64,000 bases of DNA from Brachionus plicatilis. Lineage: Eukaryota > Rotifera > Eurotatoria > Ploima > Brachionidae. The stretch is from contig QEOQ01000694.1 of assembly GCA_010279815.1 (NCBI GenBank), positions 1,030,309 to 1,094,308 on the forward strand, in the 5' to 3' direction. The position numbers and the translations under genes were made by a program. The notes beneath the pieces were generated by a model. It saw only the letters and a list, made by a program, of their open reading frames with translations, had not been told where the DNA came from and searched no databases. Numbering within the stretch: position 1 is the first letter of the stretch; each line of letters starts with the position of its first letter. Positions 14,201 to 28,147 of the stretch are shown here, in pieces.

Positions 14201-15154
14201 CGTGGTTGAGTAGTCACATATGTCACATCTGTACGGTTTGTATCCGCACTTGTATTGTTCGCCACGGCCTAATCTTGGGTGCTGAATGTTTTCAATGCAA
14301 TAGACGCACTGCTGCGACATTGACTGTGATAAATCAGTCGAGTGTTTTTCCTTCATGTGAATGTCCAATGTTTCCCGGTATTTGTAATGCCAGTTACACT
14401 TGGGACACTTAAGCTTTTTGCAGGCATTCCTCGAGTGAAAAACCTGACTAGATGTTTTTTTCGGATTTTTGTTCTCATTAGACTCTTTGACTCGATCAAT
14501 GTCGTCAGATAGAACGACTTCTTTGCTAGTTTCACTACTGTTCTTAAAAACCGGATAACTCTTGACAAACAAATCCTTCAAATAGGAGAATATTCGACAA
14601 GACTTTATGATCGAAAAGTCCACAAACAGCAAAGACAACTTTGGTCTCGAGTCATACAAATTATTCTCGTCATGGACTGATAGTTCTTTATCACTAGGAT
14701 CGCTGTCATCTTCTTCATTCTCTTCTTTGTTAAGTTCGTCCAGCATGAAAGCTGTCTCTTCATTTAAAACAATTAAATCGTGAGAATATTTGCGCAAAAA
14801 TTTTGACTTTATTCTAAAATCGATCAATATGGACAAGAAGTGATAATCGAAAGAGTTGTGTTTGAGGAATTGTTCCTGACTACATGTCAATTTAACTTGG
14901 TGCAAATGGTGTTGACCAAAGTGTCTGACAAAGCTAGTGCTATCCTCGAATTTGAAGCAGCACGAAAGACAAAAAAAATTGTGCCCAATGTCATCTTGCA
15001 GAATTTCGTCAATGTAAATGCTCTGCTTGGTCTCATTGATGGTCGATTTGACAGATTCGTTTACCGAATCGGTCGATTGGGATCTAGATCGGGTCATGTT
15101 TTGTGGCGCCAAACTTCTCAATTCATGGCGTATAAAATCATCGCTTAAACTCAT
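11289..15154 (-). CDS. ZFHX3/ZFHX4/zfh-2-like multi-zinc-finger transcription factor, N-terminal exons (3' partial)
   Basis: Large nuclear zinc-finger homeodomain transcription factor. Exons on the minus strand are 14011-15154, 11508-11623 and 11289-11439. Phases agree (1144 nt, phase 1; 116; 151) with donors GTTTGT, GTTTGT and GTAAG. The first exon encodes 381 residues: a C2H2-like finger at about 62-83, an acidic stretch at 142-152, then the diagnostic block. That block has a finger at 250-271 ([12 protein letters not shown]), an HPRLGRGE linker and a finger at 310-332 ([17 protein letters not shown]), almost word for word as in vertebrate ZFHX3/4. Exons 2-3 add a CPLC...H finger like a later ZFHX finger, followed by a short helix. 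The start is the first ATG of the open frame. The gene stays open at phase 1 at 11289, and the remaining fingers and homeodomains were not found in the window. Several fingers seen between these blocks in vertebrates are absent or sit in exons I missed in the 2.4-kb intron. Confidence 0.82.
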
Positions 15155-15490
15155 AGCGCAACATTTAGATTTAAAAAACAAAACTTTTTATAATCTAAAT
15201 AAAATAATTTACAAAATGTCAAAAATTTTCTTTAATTCTTTCAATTGTGTTCGATAAACAAAAATAAACCGAAATATTTTTATCAAGTTATTTTAATTAA
15301 ATTACTAAGACCTTAATTCCATGTCATAATTGTCTTATTCGTTAAATAATTCAATTAGAAGCGTGCAAATTTAGTTGAAATTTTCAATCCTAGATTTTTT
15401 TTAGGTCTAAAATTTAATTATCTTTTATAATTAAGAAGAAAATTACTTGGCTTTAAAAAAAAAATAAAAAAAAAGTTTGATTCATTTTGG

Positions 15491-15553
15491 TGCGATAAGA
15501 CTCTTCGAGTCATCAGTTATTTTTAGATAATGGCCCTGATCGGCTTTATCGCA
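15491..15553. other. potential three-way-junction RNA fold upstream of the ZFHX start
   Basis: An 8-bp closing stem (TGCGATAA with TTATCGCA) encloses two hairpins. One is GACTC-TTC-GAGTC. The other is ATCAG/CTGAT extended by TTAT/ATAA with a small bulge. Every stem is perfectly complementary, and two of the three helix junctions have no unpaired base. It lies 337 bp upstream of the ZFHX ATG, in a locally GC-richer patch at 15480-15660 that may be promoter or 5' leader. On the minus strand it contains CTGATGA, but the GAAA expected of a hammerhead ribozyme core is missing. Function unknown. Confidence 0.45.
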
Positions 15554-15660
15554 CTCTTGGCAAAGTTGTTCATGTCATTGGCCGAATATTGCATAAGACC
15601 GAATAGCCAGTTTTATTATTAGAACCGTAAGTCATTGCGGGGAAGGGTTTTAAATATTTA

Positions 15661-18600
15661 AATAGAAATCTTTTATGCAATTTAACCCAGATTTTAAATT
15701 AAATCCAGTGATTTCAGAATTTCAGCAAGGAATTTCAATTATTCTAAAATTTTAATTGAGTTCGACAAAAAATATTTTTGTTTTTGTAAATTTTAAAGTT
15801 CTTAACAAAAAAAAATTAAAATTTACAAAAGTTTTTGATTGATATAACTCTAAAGCTTCCATTTAGTTATTTTAATTCTTTCTTTTTTTTTCACTTTATT
15901 TTAAATAGTTTAAAAATTCAATAACTGAATATTATGTAAATACACAATTAATGAACTCAAGCTCTTATGCTCGTTGTTTTTAATTGTTTTTTCTTCTAAT
16001 TTAATTAAAAAAAAAGACAAAAGCCTTATAAATTCAGCAAAAAAAATTTAAACACAAGAGGCTTTAAACCTTTTTTAAACTTAATTTAAACTATTCAATG
16101 ACTTTTAAATTTCACTTAATCATAAATTAAAAATTTAAAATCATGTGAAACGCAAATATGCCGCTTCAAGTTTTTCCTCTTTTAAATAAAAATTTAAACA
16201 AAAAATTAATTCACGATTTCTATTCTCTCTTTGTACCTGATCATCTAATGGAACAAAAATTTAGCAGAACGGTTATAGAACATTATCAAATGATGGAGAA
16301 GATAGTGCGCAGCCATTTGAAATTAATTAAATGTAAGAAAATTTTAGAACAAAAGCCTCGATAATTTGAATGATGAATGAATTCAAAAATTAAATACCTT
16401 GAAACCTTTTTCTTTAACAACGACAAAGATAACAGTTCTTTATTTATTTTCGTGGGCTTTATCTTAATCTTTTACGGGAGGAATATTATGGTTTTTTTTT
16501 AGACTGAATTTACCATAATTTTTTAAAAGTTGAATTTTAGCATAAAAAAATTTTTGAACTGAGTTAAATTTAAGTTTTATTAAATGAACGATTTATACAG
16601 TTGGAAATATAAACCAAAATAAAGCACTCACATCTTACTTAGTCTGGTAATCAAATTTAATCAAAATTTAAAATAAATAAAACAAATTGAAAATTGAAAG
16701 AAAAAAAAATAAACAAAATTTTAATTTAAAATAATTAACAAAATTAATTTCTAAAGCAATATTTAAATAATCCTATGGGTTACTCGTTTAAAATTAAACA
16801 TTATTTTTTTTTCTAAAAATCTTTTCTTTTTGTGAAGTTTTGCTTTATGACAATAATTAATAACAGAGTTTTAGATGCGAAATCTCTGTCATTTAAATTG
16901 AACGCAAACAAAATTTAATTATTCTCCAATTTAAAATTAAATTTAAACAATTTAAGCGATTCGCAGGGAGACTCTGAATCAACGAATCTATTTTTGTTTA
17001 TTTAGTTGATTATTTTAAAATTTCCATAGCTTAATAATAATCTAAAACCTTTTGAAGAGAAATGACCGAAGGAGTAGAAAGATTTAAATTTCAAGTGTCC
17101 TAAATTTGAAATTTTTTTAAAGCGAAAGAAAACTTTATCTTAAAAAATCGCTCGTTAACTTACATAATTTGATTTTATAATTAATAGATTAGGTCGGATT
17201 TTTTTCTTAATTTTGAATAGTGCACTATTCTGTAGCCTATTTTATTCACCTTTACCTAGACTCTCAACTTTCTTCAGCTCTAATTATACTTTTTAAAGTT
17301 TTTTCAAAGATTAACAGAAAATTTAATCTAAATTTCATTTGTTTTGCTTTTAAAGCACATAATTATAAATAAATAGTCAATCTGAATTGTAATTACTTTC
17401 TTTTTTGTCAAATATAAAAAATTCTAATCACCTAAATTAGCTCTCACATTTTTTAAGGTCTTTATCCTAACTTTTACAAAACTGGCTATATTAAAATTTT
17501 TAATTTCTTATTGATCTTAGGTTCCAGTCAATCTTTTTATATAACTATCTATAATATCACCTAGCTTCATTTAATTTACTCTTCTAATAAACTTTGTTCA
17601 AATAATCTGTTTAAAGTAATTTAGGAACATAATGTTCTGTGAATATCGAACTCGACACCAAAATAATCAGCAATATTTTTTCTATTTTGTGCTTCGGGTT
17701 ATGATCTATAGTCTATCATGGTCTATTTTCAAACAATTCATAAGTTTCTAATAATTTTTCTAAAAATTTTGAATATAAATGACTGATTTATGAAACTTGA
17801 GTTTTATTTGTTCACAAACTTTTTTTTTCTAAAAGTTGTGTAACCCTTTAAATCAATTAAAAAACATCATTTAAAAAATTAATATTCAAAATCAGCTTTT
17901 AATTAATTAATTTAAAATAGAGACAACAAATGTGTACGCATTCAACTAATTGCTTAAGAACTACTTAAATATCTATCTTTAGGAATTTTAAATTTTAAAA
18001 AATTCAAATAATTATAATTGATTTTAAAAATTATACAGGGCGTTAAATCTTAAAAAAAAGATGCATCGTCAGATACGGTTATGTATATTAATTAAACTAT
18101 TTAAATAAGATCCAATACTTGAATCTATCAAAAAATATGTTGCAAGTTAAGAAAATTGGCACAATTTGGCGTACATATAATTTTTTGATAAAATAAAAAT
18201 TAGTGTCTCAAATTCTTTTTTTTGTTGATTTGAATCTCTAATTCTCACAATAAATAAAAAAAAAGTTGTTTTCACAATTAATAATCATATTTTATGATTT
18301 AATTAAAAAATAAGTTTGATTTAAGATTATTTTTTAAACTTGAAATTTAAATTTTTTTTTCCAAGTCAACATAGTTAAAATAGTTTATGCTCATATTAAA
18401 TTTACAAAACTTAGATAACTACATACTCCCAAGGGAAAATATGTCAATTTTATTTGTTTTTCAAGATTTAGAGTATTAAACTCATCCTAATTGTTAAAAT
18501 TTAAATTTTTTTAAACAAGAAAATTTTCTAATTATGTTTAACAAGGTCTTGACAATAATAACGACTTAATTGTAGACAAACACCCTGCCGATTAATCTGA

Positions 18601-21600
18601 TTGAAATTGATTTCTGCCATTGGCAATCTAGTGACCGATTTAGACTTCTTCAGTTTCGATTTTTTTTTCAAAAAAGATATTAAATTTAACTTAACAGCAT
18701 ATTGAAAAAAAAGAGTATTATTGTGTGTATTTTGTAAGTTTATACCTTCTAGGAAAATAATACTCGATGAAACCAAGATTGAAAATTCAATTAATAAAAA
18801 GTGATAATTTGAAAAAAAAAATTTAGAATAATTCACGTATAAAGGAGAGTAATTTTTTAAAATAAAAGATCGACTTAAATTTTTAATACGTGATTTTTAA
18901 TTAAATTTGATTTATAAGTTTTCTTCATAATTTTTTAGCTAAATATTACTCGGAAAACTTAAAATTAAGATCATCCGAGAATCTAGTGAAATCATAATTG
19001 GAATCATTTCAAAAAGAAAAAGCTCAAATATTTAGTTATACTTTAAAAATTAATAAAATATCTTCTTTTTTAATTAAAAACGCTAAATACCAATTAATAA
19101 TAAGCAAATCCTTGTTTAACAAAAATTTAAAATTTTAAAATTTGTCATTTATCATATTGCATAATTTGTTTGGAATTTGCTTTGATGATAAATTAATACT
19201 TACGATTTCTCAGCACTAAAAACATTCTATTTCGTTTATTGTTTATCTAAATTAAAATTAGATAGAACAGTAAATTTTTCAAAGTTAATATTTATAAATT
19301 ATTTAGTATTTATTTTAAATTCTATAAAATAAAGCTAAGAAAAATGTTTGTAGAAAATCCAGTTACATACGTTGATAATAATGTTTTCTGTTTTTAAATT
19401 AAAACTTAACCGGTTTGATTTGATTTAATTGATGTCTAAAAAAATCTATTTTAAAAAATATGAATTTTTTTAAGAAATTTTTTCAAATAGTACAAGTCTT
19501 CATTTTTTATGAAAGATTAAAATGAGAATTTGATAAAAAAAATGAATAAATTACATCGAGTGAATCCATGTTTCCCAAGGATTAATATTTGAAAAGGAAA
19601 CTATGATTTTTGTTGAATTATACAAGATGATTACTTTTGGAAAATATCAACTTCACTTGCTCACAAAATTTAGAGAAAATATTGTTAACTTAATAATCAA
19701 TTAAACCAAGTGAATATTTAAGACCAAGAGAGAAAGTTAGAAATAAAGATATCAAATAACGCTGGATTATTTGAGTTTTTTTTTCTAATTAATTAAAACT
19801 TGAATATTTTCTTTTATGCTGATCGTTTTAATAAATTTGAAACAAAACCCAAATTTAATTTTAAAATTTGCTTTTGTGTTTAAATGAGAATTTTAAAGGT
19901 GAGCCAAAAAAAATACAGAGGGAACGAAATGAAAAAAGTAACACAATATTTATATAATTTGAAATTATTTTATTTTAATTAAAATTTTTGAGCCTAAATT
20001 CTAAAACCGTTTAAATATTAACGACATTAAAAAATAATTTTGAATTAGAAAAGGCATAAAATTCATTAGAACCAAGATAGAAAAGATTAAACACGAAAAT
20101 TTTAAATGATGTTTAAAACTCGATCATAAAATGAGATTTAAAACTTGTCCCGATTGAGTAATTCCGGTAAAATAAATTACGAAAAAATTTGAATTTAAGT
20201 CTTTTCGGAAATTTAAACTCTAGAGAAATGAGATTCAAATCTGTGATAGGCACCGTATTTAACCTTTTTATCCAACAGACGGGTTTTTAAATAAAATGGT
20301 TTATTTTTAATTAAGAATAAAACAACTACTCTACCAAGTTTTTCAATCACTTTAATTTAAAAATTCAAATATTGAATTTAATTAAAAAATTATTGGATTA
20401 AAAATTTAATTAATATTATGTGTGTTTTGTCAAATATTAATTTTTTGTTAGCTCAAATCTTAACTCAGCTTCAGTGTTATTTTCATGCGTTCTTTTAGTT
20501 TATTAAATATTTTCTTAAATTAGACGTCAAATTTTATTTTTAATTTATTCCTGTAAATTTAGACGAATAATTTTCGAACTTAAAATAGCTAATGAATTCA
20601 GAACAAGAATGGGTTATTATTGCATGTTTAACTCTAAGTGTCTCGAGGAATTATAGCAGTAAAGCTTATTAAAAAATTGAACTATTTAAAAGACGCGTTG
20701 TAAAAGCTTAATGATTTTTTTAGTTGAGAAAATCTTTAATATTTTTTTTTCCTTTTAAGAATAAATAGGAATTCAAAAATCTAAAAAAATAAAAATTTTG
20801 AAAAAAAAATTATATCAAAATTCATGAAACCAAGAGACTCAGAGAACAGTGTAAATTTATCTCATCTTCTTTTAATTCTTGCTGCTTAAAAAAGAAAACA
20901 GTTAAATTTAAAATAAAATTTTTTTAATTAACTTTGAAATTGTCCAAAAATATCTACTTTATTCAAGTTTATATTTTTTAATATTTGGCTTCACTATTTT
21001 TTAGTAAATCTCAACTCCGAATATTTTTAAATCTTCATAAAAAACAATAAAATTTTAGAACGATATATACACGAAACCATACTCGTTTCTAAAAAGTAAA
21101 TTTTGTCTAATTTTTAAAATAAAAAAAAACAGCATTTTGTTGATTAATTTTATTGTTCCAACAAAATTTCTGAATTTTTGCCCAAATTTACCTTAGAACC
21201 CATTTGGAATTTTAAAAAAGTTAATTATGGCCATAAACTGAATAGAATGAGAGTGATTATCATCAAATATTGTCAATCTTTTTTTTTATTCTTTTAAATG
21301 AAATCAAACAATCATAATTAAGTAAAAATAACTTTAAAGAAGAAAAGCCTTCTCAGATACTTTGATTACCTGAGCTAAGAAAATAATAAAAACTAGATTC
21401 ATCACTCAAGAAAAGCAGATAAACTGCAGGTTATTCTCAATTCAAAATCAAAAAAACACACCACACAATGATGTTTAAGAGCGAAATTATTTTAATTAAT
21501 ATTTTGTACTTTAAGTAATAAGCTTTTTTGGACAAAATAAAGTCGTAAACTTATTGAATCAACGTCATAAAAAAACAATGCCATTTTTTTTAAATGGGTT

Positions 21601-22555
21601 AGAAAATTAAGACTAGAAAATGGGACTGACTTATTGATCCATCGAAATACTCATGCACCATTACTTAAATTATGGCAAGCTATTTCAAATAAAAAAATAT
21701 CTACTTTTTGTTTACAAGACTTTAAATAGTAATAAAAATAATTAATTTTGGCATTTATAAACATTTAATTAAAATTTGCCTGGGATAAGCCTCTTAAATT
21801 AAAAGGTTGGTTATTCTGGAAATTCTAAAGCAATTTTCAAAGAAATCAAACTAAATTTTTTTTATTACCTAACCGTTTTATTAGAATTTATTAAGAAAAC
21901 TTAAATAAAAACTGATTTATTCATTAAAAATGACTCTGATTTTCCGAATCCTTATTTGTACTCAATTAAACAATTTTTTGCTTTAATTGCAAACTTAAAT
22001 TTTTTTTCCACTGAATAAATAAACCAAAATTATATAAAGTCATAAGGCGAAATTGTCTTATAGGGATATTAGGCTGAAAAAGTATTTCTTTGGAAATATT
22101 GTATGCATTATTTTTTGAGTCTAATTGAGATGCTTTATTGAACATAAAATTCCATGCTGTCGAAATCATTTAATAATTAAACATTTTAAGTTTTTAATTA
22201 TGAATTTAATTTTTGAATAAAAAAAAAAGATTAAATCTAACAAGGTACCACAACACGTCACTGAATTCGCCTAAATTTGCTATAAATCTTTTTTAATTTA
22301 TATCTGAATGCAACCGACCTTTATTTGAGATTAATATGCGCATTTTATTTTTCTTTAAATGGATGATACAATAATCTGTTAATTACCTTTTTTATTTCAT
22401 TTTAATTTTACTCGAAGTTCATCCAACTTGAAATTGAAATAAAACCAGCATTTAAAATATTATTCCATGCCAAAAAAGTCTTTAAATAAAGTTAAATATT
22501 AATGACAACTTTTAGTCTAGCTTAGTAGCTTTTTCGTTTACAAAAAACCAAAAGC
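15661..22555. other. gene-free AT-rich stretch
   Basis: No gene is recognised. It contains short open frames without family resemblance: plus 16158-16364, and minus 18528-18660, which has a mildly GC-richer tail that could be a stray last exon. I see no repeat structure beyond poly-A/T runs. Confidence 0.35.
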
Positions 22556-22730
22556 CTATTTAATTATTTAAAATTTAGTTTTTTAAACAATTTGACAAGC
22601 CAGCAAAATCGTGCCTATCAAAATATTGGCCACCATTATCATCCGAAAAGCCATTACAAATTGATCCAAAGGGTAAAACGTCAATAAAAAAAGCAAATTT
22701 CACACATTCTCTAGTTTAAATTTTGTCCGT
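22556..22730. other. exon-like island of unknown strand
   Basis: About 170 bp with clearly higher GC than its surroundings and three long open frames. The plus frame (ending TAG TTT AA near 22725) reads as a hydrophilic tail containing YWPPLSSEKPLQ. One minus frame reads as a hydrophobic segment containing MVANILIGTILL. An AG acceptor-like site precedes it on the plus strand. I cannot assign a family, and it may be a stray exon or a transposon fragment. Confidence 0.2.
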
Positions 22731-25700
22731 CTAACCAAAGCTTTGCTGATCATTGATCATTCCTAATCAATAAAATTAAACTGTTCTTTTTGAATTTAAT
22801 TTTTTTTTTCTAATTATTCTTTAGAGTAAAATATTTTTTTATTTGAAATTTTTAAATTCTTAACTGTCTGAAGTCATTAAATTATAATTTAAGTGAATAA
22901 AATTAAATTTTAACTTTTAACTTAAAATTGAAATTTTTTAATTATTTATTTTTAACAGTTAAAAAAATAAAACAATATATGCTACTCAAATAAGAATTTT
23001 GAACCAAACTAAATTGAATATTAATAAATCTGCGAGCTAAGCTATAAGTGAAAATAAATTGTTTAGATCAAAGATCTATCTCTTAAGGAATCATTAGTTG
23101 AAAATTTGCTTGCAATAATAATTAATTAATATAGAATGAGCCTATTATCGATGAGATCCCATTGAATCTAGAAAACTAATTGTTAAAAAATATTTAAAAA
23201 AAATAAATCAAATTCATTAAATTCCACTTAAAAATACCTAACAGACTTTGCTTGTCTTAATTTATTGATAAGTAATAAGTTACTAATTGTGATTTACGGA
23301 ACAAAGTATAAAAGGTATCAATCTTCAGTAAGGAAACCATTAAAATTTAATTAACAAAGCAACTGCCTCTCTTATAAATCGGTGTTACTTATTAGCAAAA
23401 ATATTCGATTTAATAAAAAAAGAGTTGATGCATTTCATCGAATAATTCAGCTCTGGTTTTCCATAAATTTTATTTCAAACTTAAATTAATTCTCAAGTAG
23501 TTTCGAACAAACTGATTAAAAAACTTCTGCTTCCAAAGTTTGTTTAAAAAAAAGATAGCTTCTCTCAAGTCATAATCTTCTTGTTTAAATTGTTACTAAT
23601 TTTTAAAAAAGTTACATACCATCACTTAGTTTAAGGTTAAATTAACGGTGACATAAATATTTAGATTTAAATTCACCCAAACAATGCCAAAAAATTCCTA
23701 AACAAAAAAAATTTTCACATTCAATGTCGCTATCTTGTGAATAAAAGATAAGATTTTGTCATCAAATTTTGACATTCGAAGCACCTAAGGTCATTGCAAA
23801 ACTTGAGATAAAATTTAAAATCTTATCTCATTTTTTCAGAAAAAACCGTGGCGCTTAAACTATGTCAGAGATAGAAGCAAGCAGCTCAAGCCTTGAGCAA
23901 ATTGATAATTCGATTCAGAATGATAGACGCTTCATCAACAATTTTTGAAATTTCATCTCACCTTTTTATTTAATTTGTTTTAATTATTGAAATTAATTTT
24001 AGATACAGTCTACAGCTAGTATTAAAATTTTTTATTTATTTGAAATATGATCGAAAAATAGCAAAGCCCATCAATTTTAAAATTTAAAGAATTTTTATCT
24101 CTTATCTTGACAAACTATTGAATTAAATTACAATTAAGTGCAAATGTATCTAAATTAAAATGCTTACAAAATTTAATAGGAAAATCTTCAGAGTTTTTTC
24201 TTAATTACCAGAGCGAACATACCATCTCAAACTCACACACACACAGATAAGAAGAGAAAAGCTTTATTTTAATTTTAAGCAAAATAAAAATATCTCATTC
24301 CGAAAATTAATTGTTCCCATGTTCGTCGAAGAAAATTTAAAACAAAAATTAATTTTAAATCAATTAAAAAATTTTCAAGTTACGTGAGCTCGGGGTCTTG
24401 GTCTCACGGGTCTTTTTTATCAACAACACCTTTGTTAAGCGTTTAAAAAAAATTCAAACCTTGACAAATTTGCTAATTAAAAGCTTAAGAATTTATTTTT
24501 TTTAAACAATAAAGAATTTTTCTTTTTGGTAAACAAATAAATTTTGTTTGAAAATTAACCAAATTGTAATTTAATTGAATTGAAATTGCAAAAAATATAA
24601 AATGCTTAATAAAACTAAAATAATTGATATAAAACCTTTCAAAAATTTTAATTTAGCTTGGAACTAATAATCCAGCTTTTGTATATCTTTTACCAACATA
24701 TCAATTTACTTTGGCAACTAAAAACTTCACAGATGATAAAATCAACCATACTTTACAAAATTATGTCTTTTAATATTGTTGATAAATAAGCTTCTTTAAA
24801 TGCTTGACTGTCTATCTAAACTGGATAATTTCGACCATTTTCTTTAACTTCTCAAACATAATACATTCGGATTTTAATCTAATCAGATGTTGAATTTTAA
24901 ATAAATCAGTTTTAGATAAAAAAAAACGATGAGTGAAAAATTCATTTTAATTTTAAAAATTCTAAGATTCAATTTTACTTGAGTTTAAAAAGGTTGATTT
25001 TTTATTGAACAATAAAAAATATATAATCGTTAAATTTTTCCAAAGAAAATCATATTCTACACAGAATTAGATTAATTTAAAAAGTGTATTTTTTGTACTT
25101 TTAAATTCGACTTAACTAGGATTTTTGTCAATGTTTCACTAGTGAAATAATTTAATGAAAAACTGAATTTAACTCCAACTTAACGACCTGTAAAAAAATT
25201 AATTTTTGGAGCATATTCGAAATTGAAATATTAGAGTCATTTAAAATTTGAAGAGAGTGGCTCGTATATTTTTATTTTATCTGTTTAATTTTTGAATATC
25301 TAATTATTTGAATCAAAGTTGGAAAATTTATTTTTTTTAAAAAAATTTTCAATTCAAATGTGTACTGATTATTGCAAAAGACTTTTTTTTATTAAATATT
25401 CTCAAAAAAAAAAATATATAAAATGCGCTAAACTAGAATTGAAATAAATTGAATAATAATTAATAACTATTGTTTACCGAACTCTAAATTAACTTTAAGT
25501 TGGAAATTCAATAGAAAATTGCTCATAGATAAAAATCATTCAGCAACTAAAAACATCTTGATGTTTGAATTAGCTCTAATCAGGATATAAAGTTTTAATT
25601 AAAATTCAATTACTTAAAATGATAGCAAAAAATGTACTATCACTTTTCAACTTGAATAAATATCTTCTATTTAACTAATACTTATCTTGTTAAATGATTT

Positions 25701-28147
25701 AATATACAGAGAAAATCAATTAATAAGAATCGGGCGTATTGATTTCTTCTAACTCTTATCAAGCTTTTTTTAAGGCAAAATTTGCAAATAAAATAAAAAT
25801 ATAAATTCAAATAAAATACATAATTAATTTGATAGAATCATGTTTTAGATTAAACTTTTTTTTTTCTAAATTTGTTAATGTTTTGCTTGTTGTTTCAATT
25901 ACAAAAGAAATAAAGTCTTCATTAGAAAAAAAATGAGATATAAATCTAATAATTATTTTTTAGTTTTTAATTAATATTTAATTCGTTTTTAAATAGGTAA
26001 ATTTGTTTGAATAACGAACTAGTTATCAAAATTACAGCCATCGATACTAATCGATTGGGTAAAGCAATTGGCAAGAAAAAAAAAATTTGATTCGCGAGCT
26101 TTATGTGGAATAATATTTGATCCTTATCTATTATTATCTAAGGAATCAGCTTCAAGACCGTGGAACATCAGCTTTTTTTTTAATTGCAAGTTTAATCAGC
26201 AAAATCAATTAGTAAATTTGAAGGCAATGCATAAAGAAAAAATCAGCACGATTTCTCAAGTATTCATATCAAATAGATAATGCTCATTTAAATTGATTGA
26301 AATAGATTAAATTTTGCATTTTGAGTATCTATATTTTTTGAAGGAAACTTGATAATTTTATATGTTTGCAATTAACAGAGAGTAATTGCATATTTTGTTT
26401 AAGTAATTAAAATTTGCAATTAGAGGTGTTCTCAGCTTGGCAAATATATGCTAAAAAGACTCCTAAATTACAAGCAGTTGTCATTATCTTTAACTTTAGA
26501 TTCAAAATGTTAATATTAATTAATTCAATGAATTTAGATTTATGAATTCTCATGAATAAACGCAATTGAGATATTCGCGATAAATTTTAGCCATATCAAT
26601 AGAAAGCGTTTAGAAAAATTATTCTTTTATCAACATTATGTAAGAATTGAACATTAGCTTCAAAATTTGAAAAAGAAAAAGCCCACTGACTCTTTGATAG
26701 TGAAAAATTCAAATAAATTGTTTAATAATTAAAAAGTTTATCAAATTTTTATTTATATATAAATTTCTTTTAATGAGAAGAATAATTTAAAGCAATTAAA
26801 TTTTAAAAATTGACTAGCATAATAATTAGTAAAAAAAGCGCAATTTAAATTTAATTTCTGAAAGTAATAATTAAAATATTATTACACAATTAATCAATGA
26901 AATTAATCTAATTATTCATAAACATGAATTTCAAGCAAGCAAAAAGCAAAATGGAAAGGGAACTGCAAGACCAGTTGTCTTGAATTTTTACCAGCCCACT
27001 GATTATAATGATGAATCTATTTTTAAATAAAAATTTGTTTTAGATTCTCTATTCTTGCCAATTTTGTTGCTAAATTTTTCAAATTAAAAATCAAAAAGCA
27101 TTTAATTCTTTAAATAAATAATGAATTGAAAAAAGTGAATTTTAGGCAATTCTCTTTATTTATTTTTGAATAATTTTGAGTTTTCCCATAATTTGATCGA
27201 ATAGATTTAGCCTTTGTTTAAACCCTCTTACCACGATACAATATCAAATATAAAATAAAAATTAAATTCATTTTTTAAATATATTTTATTTTTTCATATA
27301 AAAAATTAATATCTAATAGATAATAAAAATTGTCCTTTAACAAAATTTGAAAATTAGAAAATCCCTTTTTTCGAAGCTCTTTCTTAGCTTCTTCAATTTT
27401 TTTCTTTACCGTAAAGAAAAAACTCAAGGCTTGAGTTAAACAGCTTTTTAAAATTCTCGATTCGTTTATTTACTTAATTCCATTGAATTAAATACTTTTT
27501 ATATCTTAACAAACCAAGTTGTTAATGGTTGGAATAACTTACCTTAAGTTATCGTTAATTCAGAATCAATAAACTTATTTAAAGCTAGTTCAGATAAGTG
27601 ACTCAGCTAAAAGCACTATTTGGGGCAGTCAATTTTTTGCCATTGCTTCTAGGTTCTTAGACCGTAAGGTCACAGCATTTATTACTAAATAATTTGTATG
27701 CAACTATTGCTCCTTTATTTTCTTGATTTAAAGCCCCAAATAAAGATTCATGTGAACTAGTATGGCTTGAATGGACTCAAATTTTACATGAGCTTGTGAT
27801 TTTGTCTATTTTATTAACCAGTTCTGAATGCAAAAGTTTTCTTTTCGACTATCATGAAATTTTTTTTTTTATAAAATTAAATAAAATAACATATTTTTTT
27901 ATTTTAGTTTTATCCTTTTAGTTATATTATTAAAATCAGAAAAAATGATGGTTAGTTTATTCATAAATATATTTCTATCTAAAAAATACTTCAACAAAAT
28001 ATCAAGGCTAGTTTTGACGAGAGCACTTTCTTTTCAACCCTCAAATCTTCAAGTAGTATTTGTTCGACAGTTTTAATTTATGAAAAAAAAATAAAAAACT
28101 GGACTTAAGTTTTAGATAATTTATTTATTTAAAAAAAATTAAAAATG
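22731..28147. other. gene-free AT-rich stretch
   Basis: Apart from the small frame at 23862 nothing coding is recognised. There are short hairpins, such as GTGAG...CTCAC near 24383-24410, and a CA run near 24233-24245. Confidence 0.35.
23862..23948 (+). CDS. 28-codon open frame behind an acceptor-like site (uncertain)
   Basis: The frame starts ATG TCA GAG and encodes a Ser/Glu-rich peptide beginning MSEIEASSSS, ending at TGA. It is preceded by a strong acceptor-like pyrimidine tract and CAG at about 23825-23839. No donor is visible and no partner exon was found. It could be a small terminal exon or chance. Confidence 0.15.
   Translation: MSEIEASSSSLEQIDNSIQNDRRFINNF

Noticed and set aside
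14197..15257. Plus-strand frames opposite the ZFHX exon
   Set aside because: Shadows of the minus-strand coding exon, whose zinc fingers are unmistakable.
15491..15553. Hammerhead ribozyme
   Set aside because: CTGATGA is present but the conserved GAAA after stem II and a cleavage triplet in the right place are missing.
16158..16364. 68-codon plus-strand frame
   Set aside because: Lys/Leu/Ile-rich composition expected by chance in AT-rich DNA and no domain.
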